A DNA stretch of 64,000 bases from Microstegium vimineum (GCA_022036555.1 CM039120.1:21778350-21842349); one strand, 5' to 3'. Positions 45,641 through 58,789 are shown, counted from the stretch's first letter. A program made the numbers and translations. Notes: generated by a model not told the origin, from the sequence alone.

Positions 45641-46520
45641 TTAACTCGCTCTTGGTCGTGGTCCTATCCATGGAGCCGTTCCTCTTGTCTTGTGCCCCGC
45701 CACGCTCCCTCCTTCTCCTCCACCTCCCTGCAACGAGAGGCCATCCAAGAAGTCGGCGTGCGCGTCAAGGCCACGGCTGTGGTGTCCGCCCCTTCTGGCT
45801 TCGGAAGTCCGTGCGAGGACGACGACGATGCTCCGACCGTGGACGGGGCGGGGCGAGGACGACGGCGGCGCTCCGGCCGCGGATCGGGGCGGGGCGAGGA
45901 CGACGGCGTTGCTCCGGCCGCGGATCGGGGCGAGGCGAGGACGACGGCGGCGCTGCAAAGACGATGGCGGCGCTCTGGCAGCGGATCGGGGCTTCAGAGA
46001 GCGCCGCGCCCTCGAAGCTTCGTGGAGCCCCCTCGGCGGTGGCGTCGCGTGCGTCAGGGATCCCTTGGGGGCGGCGGCGGCGCGGACGTCGGGGAAGCAG
46101 TGGTAGGCGTGGGTGGAGCCAGCGGCATGGAGGAGGAGGCCGAGTGCCGGGATCAACGTCGCGGAGAGGTCGTGGGCAGCGATGGGGGCGAGGTCGCGGA
46201 GCCGAGGTGCCGCCTCTCTTCCCTTCCCTTCCGTACTTGCGCCTTCCCCTTTCGCGAGTTTCCTTTTTCTTTTTGACTGGCGAGGGAGAGGGGAGGCCAC
46301 GGGATCGCACGCGCGGCGGCTTGCGAGCGGAAAAAATTTACCGCACCGTAAGCGCGTTTTCTTTCCTTCTATGCGTTTTCTTTCCTTATGTTTTCTTTCC
46401 TTCTGTCCGTGCACAGGTCGCCCGGTGGACTCGCTCCAGGACGGAAAAAAAAGGACGAAAAAAAAAAAGTTACACCACAGCATTATCTTCCTTTTGTCTT
46501 TTTAGTTGTGGAAGATGACA
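45641..46520. other. GC-rich island with minisatellite and frames open on both strands
   Basis: A unit of about 48 bp reading like 'gaggacgacggcggcgctcc' plus 'ggccgcggatcggggcg' recurs three to four times between 45810 and 46000. Long frames stay open on both strands (45652-46518 plus, 288 residues; 46483-45641 minus, 280 residues) because the DNA is very GC-rich. Both translations are Arg/Pro/Gly/Ala low-complexity. This may be a first exon plus promoter CpG island of a decayed gene. Neither frame is supported as a protein. Confidence 0.4.
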
Positions 46521-49500
46521 GAAAGTTTCTTGACAGACTAAAATGCTTGTGGACACCCTATCCTGTGCCGCGCCACCTTGGTCGAGCCCCCAACAATCTG
46601 GGGCAGCACAGCTTCCTCACCCTTCCCCAAACCATCTTTAATTTGGTGCTGGCAGCTCCGACCAGCCGTGCCGTGTGCTGCCCCACCCAAACCTCGCCAC
46701 CTCAGCACCAACAATGTGGAAACTTAATTACATTGCTTAATTATATTGTGTACGCTTAAGGTTACACGATTCTCTTGTTTAAGAAAAAAAATACTTTCAG
46801 AAGGTACAACCACTACAGGGTACATGCAAGATCAAATACAATTAAAATAAAATAGATATTGGAGCTAACTCTAGGACAAAGAAAAAAAGGGCGGGGCATG
46901 CTAATGAACTGAACTGGTGATGGAAAATGAAGTATCGTTAGATCTCGATTGTAGTCATCATTTTTCCTTTCCCTCATCCTTCAAAGGTATCTCTGATCCT
47001 TCCTTTGCTCAATTAAGTAGCTCATTACCGGATCGACTCCCACTACCCCTCTCAAAGCTAACTTCGATGTTTTGTGACTCCACTAAAACTGACACAATGG
47101 CACCCACCAGCCCTTCACCAACCATGGCCAGTGGTTCCTGGCCTCACCGCCCATCCACTCCCAAGATTTCCATTTATAAAACGGGAGTCTTAAATCCCAA
47201 GTGCCATAAAGAGAGACTATTAATTTAATTCACACAAGAACACAGCAGATAACATAAGTAATCAAGCCATAATCTAGATTCATACCATTTTCTTTGATGC
47301 AAAGAAAGTAAGAAAGTTGATATAAGGCACCAGGAAGAAAACATGAGCTACATTATTAGTAGGGTCATAGGATGCTTAGGAAATGCAAATGATAAAACTT
47401 GTGCACATCAGATGGTAAATAGACCAGTGAAACCCTTTATCAAACAACTCTCTTAACTTTCTATCTATGCACCAGTACACTTACAGCATTAAACCAAGCA
47501 ACAAAGGCATACTAAAAAATATGTTAAATCCAAATTGCCTTGAACAATTTCATTAAGAAGCCACATGAGACAACATTCTTCAAAGCAAGACCCACTTCAT
47601 TGATCTCAAAGGCAGATAGAAAATGCCTTTAGATTGAAGTGATTAATCCTTTTAGATTTAATAACCACTCCATTAGGAACCTGTTAGCAAGCACTGTGGT
47701 TAAAAGAGATGCAGATCCAAGAGCACCGGATTATCAAACTGTATGTGTTATTAGTTTTTAAGATCCCCTCTAAGTGTGCCAGGGGCATAATTTATCGCAA
47801 CTTAAGCATATATGACTTCATCATGCCTCCAAAAGACGTATTTTAGCTAATGACATCTAACCGTATTGATACCTTCACCAATGACATCTAACAGTAGTGT
47901 TTGACTTCTACTAACAATTTCCTCATGTCCGCAACAATAATCTGCCAAAGAAAATTAAATAAGCATGTCTAAGATATATTTTTTATACAATGGAAAAAAG
48001 GTTGAACAGAGAGAACAACAAAAACCTATGTGGCAGTATTTTTTAATGTGTACTAGAAATAAGGTAACAACTGAAATTTAAGTCACATTCTATAAGCGGC
48101 AGCAATTGTGTACTTATTTTCACAAGTTTCACAAATGGACATGTAGAAATATGCATGCACAAAGCCTGATGCCTACTGATAGAGCGTGGTTGTGCTGCAG
48201 CGCTGGAGAAGAACACCAACAGCACCAGCACGTGCGCGTGACGACCATAGCAACGGTGGTGGCTGAGTTAGGCGTGTGGCATGCTGGTGACCAGCCCAAG
48301 CAATTTGACGTGTGGCAAAGATCTGTCCAGAACCACCGACATCCCAGTCCACTTATCGTTGTGGTATTCCATCTCTCCGTGGAAACAATCAAGGAGTATT
48401 CCATCTCTATTGAGGGATCACGGAGGACAACATAGAACAACATCGAGCATCGAATAGAAATCAGTAAGGAATCAAGAGTGGTTAACCTTGGCACTTTGAG
48501 ATCGATGGACGCAGAGGACGGAGTTGGAGACGGTCGTGCATCATGGTGTGCCCGAGCAGCAGCCTCCTCGCGGCATCAGCGATCGAGCATGGAGAGTGCT
48601 TGTGGTTGTGGGTGTTGCCGTGTTGGCGGCACCAGAACCGGAGCTAGGGCTGGAAGCGCGTGTGGCACTGGCAGACGCGCGCAGAGGTGGTGGTAGGTGC
48701 GATCCCGTCGCTTGGATCCTGCCTGCCTGCATCGGTGAGCTCTTGGAGGCGGAGCAGCCCTCGGGTGTCGTGGCAGGTAGCACTTGCACCCCAGTCTCTT
48801 TCCCTCCCCAAATCTCGTTTTTTTTTTATAAGAGAATAAAATGCGAGGGCTAGGCGTCAGATGACTTTATATGTTTTGTTATGTTAGTCATTGATTTTAA
48901 TAAAGATAAATTATTATGTGTATTTTTCTAGATACATGATGGTTACAGACTTAGCTAGGGACGGGGACGTTTTCATGGAGGGCCTTGGTCCATTATAGTA
49001 GTGATTTGGTCTTAAAATGTGGTAGTTGGAATATTCTTACTGGATAAAATGGTGAATTAAATGATTGTTTAGCTTATTTAATCGCATTTAGCTTGATTTT
49101 GTTAGATTATTTATTGGACAACTTTTAACAGTTTAAATGGTTTTAAACGGATTTAGACAGTTCTCAACCGTTTAAATGGTTAGATTATTAGTTACAGGTA
49201 CCATCAATACCATACCATAAAGTATGCACCTATACATGGAGACCCGGTATTTATCTACTGGTGACAGTGATGCTTGAGTAAACATAGACCTGTTTTTGTG
49301 ATGAAAGGGTCTATTTTGACAAGGTCGTTTTTACCACGGGATTCATTAGGCTACAAATAAAATTGGATGTTTTTTTTTTTGAAAAAAAAAAAGTTTTAGT
49401 ACCACTCTCATTGGGGTCAGTTTCAGTACGGTAGTATTAGCTACATGAGTGCTATCGATTTACACCACTAAACATCACTTAGCACTACACAAGAGAGTAT

Positions 49501-49595
49501 CTAAAACTGTCAAATAAAGTAGACATCAGAAACATCTCAACACTAGGGTCAGTGTAAACCCTCAATTCATCTGATGCCAGCTAACAAGTGGTGTT
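46521..49595. other. Downstream flank of MED25, no supported gene
   Basis: The flank mixes low-copy-looking DNA with short frames: 46917-47228 plus, 48106-48435 plus, 48494-48129 minus, and 48524-48853 plus with its minus shadow. A GC-rich patch at 48520-48790 keeps both strands open. None shows a domain. The MED25 3' UTR should occupy the right-hand few hundred bases (below 49595), but no polyadenylation site is assigned. Confidence 0.35.
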
Positions 49596-52500
49596 TTAAG
49601 GTAGGAAGCCTCCCCCAGGCATGCTGCCCTGCCCCTGTGGCGTAATCTTCCCTTGCATCATCTGCACTGCCCGATTGTGCCCCTGCATGAACTGCTGCCC
49701 CATTGCTGTACCCACCATCTGGGGTTGCTGCTGCATCTGTTGCTGTTGATGCTGCATCTGTTGCTGTTGATGCTGCATCTGCTGCATCTGTTGCTGTTGA
49801 TGCTGCATCTGCTGCATCTGCTGCTGCTGCATTGGCTGCATCGATTGCATCTGCTGAGGCTGTGGCTGCTGGTGCTGCATCGGCTGCATTTGCTGCGCCT
49901 GTGGTTGCTGGTGCATCTGCGTTGGCTGCTGCTGCATCTGCGTTGGCTGCTGCTGTTGCTGAAGTTGCATTTGCGGCTGCTGAAGTGGGAGGCCTTGCTG
50001 CTGCATATGCATGTGTTGTTGCAGCTGCTGCTGCTGCTGCTGTAATTGTTGTTGCTGCTGAAGTTGCTGTTGTTGTAGCTGCTGCTGCTGCATTGGTGTC
50101 TGCTGAGTTGGGACCTGTGGTTTGAACACCACCATATCCTGGTAAAAGAGGCCATTTAGTAAATGCAGATGAATTACGCAGAACATTAATTTATTTAACT
50201 ACAATTAAGATTACCCCAGGGAAGAGCATGCCAATCAAACGACCTGCTTTGTCAGACATTGACAGCAGCAGAGTTTGTGATGGTAACTGTATCACAGCAC
50301 ACTGAAACGAGGACAAATTGGATATTAGAACTGTATAAAGTAACTGTCAGAAAACTAAGTCTATGAGCCGACAGTAGATGAACTGCAGCCAAATAACAAA
50401 GGTACTTAAAAAAATAGAACCAGGCACCAACCAGCTTCTTCTCTTGTAGTTGTCCAAGAAACCCATGCTGATTTAAAGTCCGAAAAACTAGAAAGTCTGC
50501 CTTGCCAACATATTGTCTGCAGAATGACCAAGTAAATATGTTTCACAGCACATTACAACAAAATGATGCAACAAGTTGACATTGAAAAGAATTGAGTTGA
50601 GAAACAAACTTGTTGTTCATATGCTCCTGGGCTATGAGGCGAACAATCTGCATAGTTTCTGGCCAGTCCGCTGCAAGTCTGCATACAGAAAGTACAGATT
50701 TCAATTTCCTATTAAGTTTGGACACACAATTCAAAAGTACCAGAAAAGGGTTCCATTGTTAATATAGATTACTCTTTACATACACAAAAATAAAATATTC
50801 TAGTTTAAGTCATACTCCCTATGTCCCAGAATAGAAGCCATTCTCGCTTCCCGAAAAGTCAGGTTTTTAAAACTTTGACTAATTATATATAAAAGAATAT
50901 TAATATTTATAATACACAATATTATTAGATAGATCGTTGAGTATATTTTCATATAAATTTATTTGAAGATATAAATGTTGCACGCATTTTCTCCAAACCT
51001 ATCAAAATTGAGAAAGTTTGACCTGCACGCATCCCATAACGTCATCTATTCAGGGACGGAGGGAGTATCTTTTAAGACAAAGGACAATGATAACATGACA
51101 AGAAATACTTACATCAATCACAGTAATCAACAGAAAACACTGTATGAAATAGAGATTCAAGAAAATGTAAGCTTTATCACAATAAATCAGACACTTACGT
51201 TTCAGATGCTGTTCCACTCCTATAACCCTGTCAGACATTGCTAAAATGAGAAATGTCAAAAGGAAAAAAGCAAAAGAGCTGCACAATGAAGATTCCAGCT
51301 TTCAAGGTGATCACAAACAATGGCTGAAAATAGGCATTGGCGACAATGGATGCAGTCCATTTTCAAAGGGTTAAATGTCCTTTACTTGAAGTTTAAGAAA
51401 ACACGATTACAGATTCAGGATTTCATTCAAAACTAGTTTATCTCCAAAATCTTAGCAAAAAGATGGGTCAAAGATAACACAAGATTTAATTGAACAAGCA
51501 TAGAAGTGTTGTTCATACAGATCTACAAAGAGCATAGAAGTGTCACCATATCTCGCAAACCATTCTTTCTGCTAGTAATGCTGCAGAACAACAATAGCTA
51601 CTGATACTGTTGTATTTGGGAGTTCAATAATGCAAATATAGACTTACTTCGAGTTTACAAATAAATACAGGCTGTCCTTGCCTTTGGCCAGATAAAGTTC
51701 CCTGAAATACAGATGATGGCAAACATCAGTTAATGAAAACCTCTATTGCCACCGAACAAGATTGTGTGCAACATGACTCCCAATTCTTGTACTCTTTACA
51801 GTAACACAGCCTCAGCAGGACCTAAGGCCCCTATTAGAAGTGTTATCAGGTTGTCCAATTAATAGCGATTAGTCTTCCTAGTTAGTATCCTGGACTCAAC
51901 TATGGACTATAACTCGATTAGGCCGATTAGTTTTATGGTCGTCTAATTAGTTAGACTATAGGGTGGATGACTAAAATTGCTGGCAACTTAGGACATGGAA
52001 TGCATCTAGGATGGTTTAGGCCACTTGGGCTCATTGTTTTCAGGTCGTCCGATTAATCGCGATTAGTCGTCCTGGTCGGTCCCAGGTGGTCGATTAGGAG
52101 GTCCGAGTCGACCAGCTCGACCAAAAACCTGGTCGTCCGACTAGTCGTCGACTAATCGCGATTAGTCGTCCGACCAGGTCATGGACGACCAGGTTTATCT
52201 GTACTGCTGAACTAGTTTGGACTTTGGTTATGTAATATGCTGGCTGTGTTAGTTTCTACTGCTGTGCAGCAGTGCTGCTGTTAAGGTGTGTCAAGATCAA
52301 GGCTGCATTAGTGTTGCTACTTGCTAATTATGGTTCTCTTTGGTATTCCAGACTTTTATTGTGTATAATATATAGTATATATAGAGAGGTATATATATAT
52401 ATATAGGTCGACCAGCTGATATACCTGGACGACCAGGAGACGACCAGGGTCGATTAATCAACCTGGTCGACGATTAATCGCGATTAATCGCCTGGTCGGT

Positions 52501-55500
52501 CCCAGGTCGACCAGCATGTTTTCAGTCATATTTGCAACCTATCACCGTAGAGTTATCTACTTATCTCCATGCTTGATTTGTACTCTAGAACATATGGTAT
52601 ATTAGTCCTGATATATATATAGGACGACTAGGGGACAAGTAGGACCGGCTAGTCGCCTGGTTCGTCCCATGGTGACTAGGATCGAATACATGACTTGATA
52701 ACATTGCCTATTAGTCATCTGCTCTGTACTATGCTCACATTTATTGCAGCAACTCATTTCTATGTTATATCTGGGAGTTAGGATACTTTCTATGTATACG
52801 TAAATGCTAAAGATGAGGAAACCTTTACCTCCCAAATTTTGACATACTTTGGTGGCGGCTGTTGGGCATTGGCATGCTGTTGAATAGGCATATTCATAGC
52901 AGAATTGTTATTCACACCTAAGGAATTGACTCCTGTCTGTGGGACCATCCCTGGTGTTGGCATCATCGCAGGCGCTGAAGAGATAGCTGTAGGTCCAAGG
53001 CTACTCATCACATTTTGGTTTGCACCAATTCCACCTTGTCCTAATTGTGAACCAGCCACCAAGCTTCCTTGTGCCACAGGTTGCACTGATTGACCCATGC
53101 CCATACTGCTTTGGTTGTTAGTCAAAGAAGATGATACAGCAACATTTGAGTTGCCTGATACAGTAGAAGTGTTTGAGCCAAAGGAACCAAGAGCTGTGCT
53201 CTGTACCATCTGTTGAGTACCAATAGGTTGTCCAGGTCCAGACATAGAGGAGATGACAGAGGGCGTTGATGTCATGCCGCTTGATATCATGTTTGACATG
53301 TGGACTTGTATTGGTGTTGCCCCCATATTAGGTAGTCCCATCGAGGTAGCGCCTCCTCCTAAAGAAGTTGAGTTCATCAACCGAACCTGTGACAGATTGT
53401 TGAGGAGGCTGCCATGACCACCAGGCCTAACTGGCTGTTGAACAGGGTTTATTATAGGCTTGTGTTCTTGAACATTATCATTTGCCATATTTGCTTCTTG
53501 TGAAATAAGAGATGGTGATGAGGTTTGAAGTGCTGATATTCCTTGTGAAGCCACATTTGAAATAGGTGTTACATGTGAGAAAGCAGGTGCAGAAACTATC
53601 GGTGGCATGGTTGCTGGTTCCTATAAAAATGAATTTTTTAAAGGTATTATTAGAATGAAAAAAAAACAAGCAGACAAATTCCAATAATAGTACAGCTTAC
53701 CACTTTAACAGTTGCGGTAGAAATACCTCCAACAACAACTGGTTGTCGGCCTGTCATTGCATTCACTAGAAATGTTCAAATGGAATTAGTCAGGGTAGGC
53801 AATAACATGGATAAATAGGCAAAAGCATGTTAAAATATTAGATGAATCAACTTATCATAACAACGTTTTTTAAAGAAGATTACATAGAAACTCTTGAAAG
53901 TGGGAAATGTGACTAACATGTGTTCTACGGCACATAGCAACTTAAGACTACTACACATTTATTCCATGAACAAATGATGCAACCACTTAACAAGAACTAA
54001 TGTACGGAAGTACTACATATCTCTGCAGATACAATTAAGTTAATGTGTGTAAGCCTCACAATATACCAATGGCACTGTTAATTATGACAAGCTCTGGTTG
54101 ATCGAAACAAATGACAGACCAACATCTTGGAACTCTAAATAACACAAGCTGTGGACAGCTTGCCAATTAAAACCTTAAGGGCACTTTTCATATTCAAATG
54201 GTATTTGAGGAAAACAATCATCCACACTGACAGGGGAACATATTGGCATCCACTGATACAAGCGACAAGAAATATATCACACTTCTATGTTTAGTACATT
54301 CACTTTTGTAATCATAGGATACAAAGTATTTCAGCAAACTGAAGGTACAGCATTTCAGTGCACAAGAAGCAATCAAACTTTATCAGAACCAAAAGTAATC
54401 CAAATATCTTATGTGTTCTCGCTAGTATAAAGCATCAGAACCACATTGTTTCACCCCAAAAAGGTACACTTTACGAAAAAATGGATAATGGAATGGCATA
54501 TGTAAATACGTGCCTGCTATGAAATAGTTAGCCATCCCAAAAATACATTAGCCATTACTTTTTCTGTCATATGTTAGGCATGCAAACCAAAGGGAAATTT
54601 CCAGAATAAATTGACTTATTTAATTTTTCCTTAGTCAAATTGAAACTATTTGCTAAACCAAATTTAACTAAACTAGGTGTAAACACCTTAACCTCTTTTA
54701 CAAAGTTTTCCCTACATCCCCACGCGCAGACATCACATCAACAACATTTTCTTTCTACAAAGGGCAGAACAAGGAACTGATCTTATAGAAAAACTGTGCC
54801 TAACATTAACATTTTCTCAACCTGAGGGGTTGGCATTTGAAGTTGGTCCTGGCATAGCCACTGCAGGTGCAGTGTCCATCTTCGTAATGGTTTGATTTGG
54901 GGCCAAGTTTCCATGTAAAGGACGACTTAGAGCAGTTCGTGCCTCCATGAAATTCTCAGATAGCAAAACATGGAAGTGTGGATTTTTGGCATGGTCGACT
55001 GATGGATCAGCAGCTCGAGGGTTTCGCTTGCCCTGCATCAGAATGTGGAGTAAGTGTTATGCGCATGTTAACCATAATTGTTGAAGGCCTTATAAGATTA
55101 ATAATTTGTATCACATCACATAAGGTAAAAAGAATAATTCAACGTCAACTGGGGAAATAGGTGATGGTGCAAGGTCATCACAACTTTAGCTAGTAATATA
55201 CTAATGAATTTAATGCCACCTCTGCTTTAATATAGCTGTCACAAAAGCTTACAAAACTAATTGATCTCATTTTTGGTTTTGCAGCAATATTTGTGCTATA
55301 GATATGGGCATATAACAAATGTTGCCAAAAACTGAAGCATTAACCACTCTTTGTTCCATGGCCATGAAGCAAAAGTGAGAGGCCAGAGTGAAGGTACTCC
55401 CTCCGTTCATTAGTCTCCGTCGTATTTGGCTCGGGCACAGTGACCAATATCACGAGCAAAGAGTCCCGATTGACAATAAATAAGGAGCCTTGTTTTACTG

Positions 55501-58500
55501 AACCGGCATCGGTTGATTTACCCATAAATCTGCCCCTAACCACGTTGAAACATCGTTACCGCGCTAGCAGCTTGTGTACGAGACCAGTAGATCGATGGAC
55601 AAATGGAGAAAACGTCATATAAGTACACGAAGCTAACGGAAAGGAACAGCATAGTAATGAGTCCGCAGATGAAACGAGGGGTCGGCCGCCTGCGCTACCG
55701 AGAAAATCGTGCGCCCAGCTAGTACGACAGAGACTAATGGAAAAAAAAAGGAAAACGCTCAGGAGACGGAGATAAATAAACGGAGAGTATAATCCAAGAA
55801 TTCATGCAGTAAAAAGTTCCTAAAGTTTGACCATCAATAGAATAATGAAAGAACTAAAAGAAGCACAGATAAGGAATAGAAGAAGGTTCATGTCTAATAC
55901 AAGTGATAACATTACCGCATTGTATATCGCCTTTAATGTTGGAAGCTGTTTTGGAGATATCACCGACAGTGAGACAGAGCACTGCATCCAAAATATGAAA
56001 TAGAATCAACCAAATGCTACAGACGTTGCATTGAGACACAGGAAAACAATAACAAGCTATGGCAGAATTTATGCAGCACCTGAGCAAATGACTTTGCAAC
56101 GGTCTCAGCATCAGCAATAGAAGGTTCTTTTGATGCCTCAATGTTCTCTTTGTGATCAGTACTTTGAGTAGGAAGACAGTATACAGGTGTCGGCAAAGGA
56201 TAAGGATTACTTGCAGCGACAAGTATACAATGCTTTTGTGCTTCATGGTTTTGATGACTTTGGGTTGTATTAGGACTGCCTTGAAGTATCTAGTTGCACA
56301 AAAATCGACCATCATGACAAACAATAAAAATTGTGGACTTACATTAGGCACAATAACTAGAAATGAAATAACCAATATTTTAATGTTCGAAGAAAAGAAA
56401 GATGAATGTTGTGTCACCAAAGTTTTTTCAGCTCTTTTCCAACATGTAAGTTTCATCATCGCAAGCAAAATGGACTGATACCCAAAAATGATGTAAGCAG
56501 ACTAACACGCAGACTTTCATTATCATAATTATTTCACTGCACTCTTATATCTGGGCAATTAGCAATTTACATAGGTTATTGGTCTGATGATTACTCTCAT
56601 GCATATTCTATAGATTATAAGACAGAAAGGCAGAGCTTTTGATCAAGGTGTTTACAGGCCAGGGTTCAAAATGATGCAAACACAATGTTCACACTATCTT
56701 AGTCAAATCATAGCTTGTGCAAATCACATTGTGGCCTATACTGGAACAAATATCATGTACATACCGAATAATTTATCATCTATGAAAAGTAATAATTAAA
56801 CAACAATATAAGAAAATATGCGGTGACATCTTCACCTGCAAGGCTAGCTACAAATAGATGTTTGGCACCAAGTGGAACTATAAAACATTGTTTTTCATAG
56901 AGAACTGGTTAACAACAAAACAAAACAACGGAATAGCAGGCAAAATGGTAAAACAAAGAACGATGTCAACATCATGCTCTCATAACAACAAAATTGAAAA
57001 AATGAATAAATGTTGACATCTTGAAAGGTGAAGCAAAATCTCCTAAGTGGTAACTTTGGCCACGAAGAACTCATCATCTGCAAAGAAATTTCAAACAACA
57101 TTAACTTGTCAATACCTTCAGTGCTTCAGCAAGACCTTCACAAGTAGAAGCTTCACTGAATCCTCCACCACTGAATGATATTCCAGATAACCATGATAGG
57201 AAAGCATCGGTATCTTTTGTCCAACCACTTCGCTGCACATCAAAAGCTGAATTGCAAAATGTTCGCAAGTTACCTATTTTATAGAGTTCACATCAACTGA
57301 TATGGTCATGGACATGAACAATATAAAGGCATACCACTGTAGGGTCCATGGGTATGAAAAACAACTAATGCAAGCTCAGGCAGAGCCCCTGCAAGCTTCT
57401 GCACAAATGAAGAACGGGTTATAAGTTGACACTGGAATAGCATGCACAAATTGAGAGCTCTGATAATAATTCAATCATTAGGACAGAATATTACCTGGCC
57501 TGGCAGTTCATTTGCAGAAAAGCTCCTGCATAGATTTTAATTTTCTCCATGAATCAATCACTAAAAATTAAAATGGCGCATTTGCATAGCATGATTGCGT
57601 GAAAAATGAATTATGAAGGTGGTATTGGACCTGGAGTTCAGACTACTGACCAAGATTTCTAGCATGCTAATCAGATGATTTACTTTAAAAACAAACAAAT
57701 TTACAAATATACTTGTGTACTGTTGTGGAAGCCATGATACATATATTAAATAAAAGAGACAAGAAGACATCTACAAAAATGCGCTACATAAAAATCGAAC
57801 TCGTACTCACTACCTCCATGAGCACAGTTCCAAAAATGGGCAAGCTCATCCACAAGCTGCCAGTGGTAGGTCTTAACTGTCGCTTACTCCCTTGGCCTGC
57901 CTGATCACCAATTAGGCAATTGTATAGGAACTATATGCCCTTCCATCCAGGGGCGGAGACAAGGGAGACGGGCCGGGGCCCAGGCCCCTATGAATTTGAA
58001 ATTTCCACTTAAATTTTTAAAATTTAAATACATTTTGAAAAAACTAACACTATTGCCCCCCTATAACATTAAAAAAAAACTTCCTGGCTCCACCAGTGCT
58101 TCATCATACAAATCACTAACACTGAAGAGGTCATCCTCTCCTCTTCTTCCCGGTGAGTAATACAAACCCAATCAGCAAACATCAAATAATTCAACCCAAG
58201 CTCCGAAAGCTTAAAATTGCCCTCCACTATATGTCAACAGAAATTCTCTCTCCCACCCCAACGATCCAGCGATCGGGATGGTGAATACTTCCTGCGAGCC
58301 TGGTCCTCCCTCTAAACCCTAGCGAAGACGCAAGAAGAAGAACCGCTAATCCCCTATCCAAGTTCCCCTTCACTCCCGCACTAAAACCGAAGACTAGGAA
58401 CGAAATAGAAGAGAATAGGGGCCAGGGCCGCGGACGTACCGCACGATCTTCTCGACGTACTCCGCCACAATGGTGGACCAGTAGGGCCCCAGCGCCGCCG

Positions 58501-58543
58501 TCCCCTCGACGGCAACCACAAGCTGCCTATCCGCCGCCGCCAT
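49596..58543 (-). CDS. MED25: Mediator complex subunit 25 (MED25/PFT1), 846 residues, 15 exons
   Basis: MED25 is a nuclear Mediator subunit linking transcription factors (jasmonate, light, flowering pathways in Arabidopsis as PFT1) to RNA polymerase II. Coding exons: 58543-58440, 57525-57495, 57398-57335, 57246-57116, 56289-56080, 55981-55916, 55032-54822, 53765-53701, 53620-52829, 51701-51648, 51227-51199, 50678-50610, 50516-50432, 50301-50215, 50138-49596. All junctions are GT-AG and all phases join without a stop. Residues 1-230 form the von Willebrand-like domain (MAAADRQLVVAVEG, GTAALGPYW). Residues 270-550 are a Met/Ser/Gly-rich linker and about 552-676 the ACID/PTOV domain (KYVKIWE, MQIVRLIAQEHMN, LIGMLFPGDMVVFKPQ). 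About 677-840 are glutamine-rich. Length is close to Arabidopsis MED25. The start is fixed by homology and a GCGGCG context. Confidence 0.97.
49640..50115 (-). repeat. Glutamine-codon repeat in the last MED25 exon
   Basis: CAG/CAA-rich codons encode a run of Q, QM, QH and QP blocks. CAG and CAA are mixed, so this is not a pure trinucleotide tract. Periodic units 'QQQQMQHQ' and 'QQPTQMQ' indicate local duplications. Polyglutamine tails are normal for plant MED25 and vary in length. Long antisense frames here (49653-50045, 49703-50125) are artefacts. Confidence 0.9.
50815..51065. mobile_element. Stowaway MITE in MED25 intron 11, TA TSD
   Basis: The 251-bp element has ends CTCCCTATGTCCCAGAATAG and CAGGGACGGAGGGAG between TA dinucleotides (50813-50814, 51066-51067). 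The interior is AT-rich. It lies between exons 11 and 12, well away from splice sites. Confidence 0.9.
51840..52690. repeat. Palindrome-rich repeat cluster in MED25 intron 9
   Basis: Variants of 'cgattaatcgcgattagtcg' and 'cctggtcggtcccaggt' recur in both orientations at about 51845-51960, 52041-52198, 52408-52516 and 52621-52680, separated by AT-rich spacers with a TATATA run near 52380-52405. The motif TAATCGCGATTA is itself palindromic. It is probably a degraded DNA transposon with internal inverted repeats; superfamily unknown. Confidence 0.65.
55397..55787. mobile_element. Stowaway-like MITE in MED25 intron 6, TA TSD
   Basis: The 391-bp element begins CTCCCTCCGTTCATTAGTCT and ends GGAGATAAATAAACGGAGAG between TA dinucleotides (55395-55396, 55788-55789). 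Subterminal 'attagtctccg' is mirrored by 'cggagac' and 'gagactaatgg' near the right end. It lies between exons 6 and 7. Confidence 0.75.
57948..58098. mobile_element. Small GGGGCGGAG-type repeat fragment in MED25 intron 1
   Basis: The left edge reads CCAGGGGCGGAGACAAGG and the right edge, reverse complemented, CACTGGTGGAGCCAGG. These are imperfect inverted ends around about 150 bp of AT-rich DNA. The CAGGGGCGGAGCC motif is frequent at ends of grass DNA-transposon derivatives. Superfamily and TSD are not determined. Confidence 0.45.
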
Positions 58544-58760
58544 CCCACTCCGTGTGCTTCCGCTAGTCCCACACCAGGCTTGGCCTCACCAAAATCAATT
58601 CCTGCTTCTTCTTCTCTCCCCTTCCTTTTTCTTTTCTTTTCCGGAGACGGAAACGGCGACGGAGACGAGGAAGACGGGTTAGATTTATAGAGGGGCCAAA
58701 GGCCCATCGGTCAAGTCTTCGAGGCCCATTGACTTCAATGACAGGTGGGCCTGCAGCGTT
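58544..58760 (-). promoter_or_regulatory. MED25 promoter and 5' UTR
   Basis: On the minus strand a TATA box CTATAAATC lies at 58690-58682, about 140 bp upstream of the start codon, so transcription probably begins near 58650-58660. The 5' UTR is CT-rich (CCGTCTCCGTCGCCG-like). Upstream, minus-strand ATGGGCCT occurs at about 58698-58705 and 58721-58728, with a plus-strand TGGGCC at about 58747. These are TGGGCY (site II-like) motifs typical of constitutively expressed plant genes. Whether they bind factors here is inference. Confidence 0.6.
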
Positions 58761-58789
58761 TCGGCGGAACGGCAGTACTGCACGCACAG

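Noticed and set aside
45652..46518. 288-residue plus-strand ORF and 280-residue minus-strand ORF as protein genes
   Set aside because: Both translations are low-complexity Arg/Pro/Gly/Ala and overlap antiparallel over a GC-rich minisatellite; no domain or splice structure supports either.
49653..50125. Long Leu/His- and Ala-rich plus-strand frames opposite the MED25 last exon
   Set aside because: They are antisense readings of the CAG/CAA repeat; the minus strand is the conserved coding strand.
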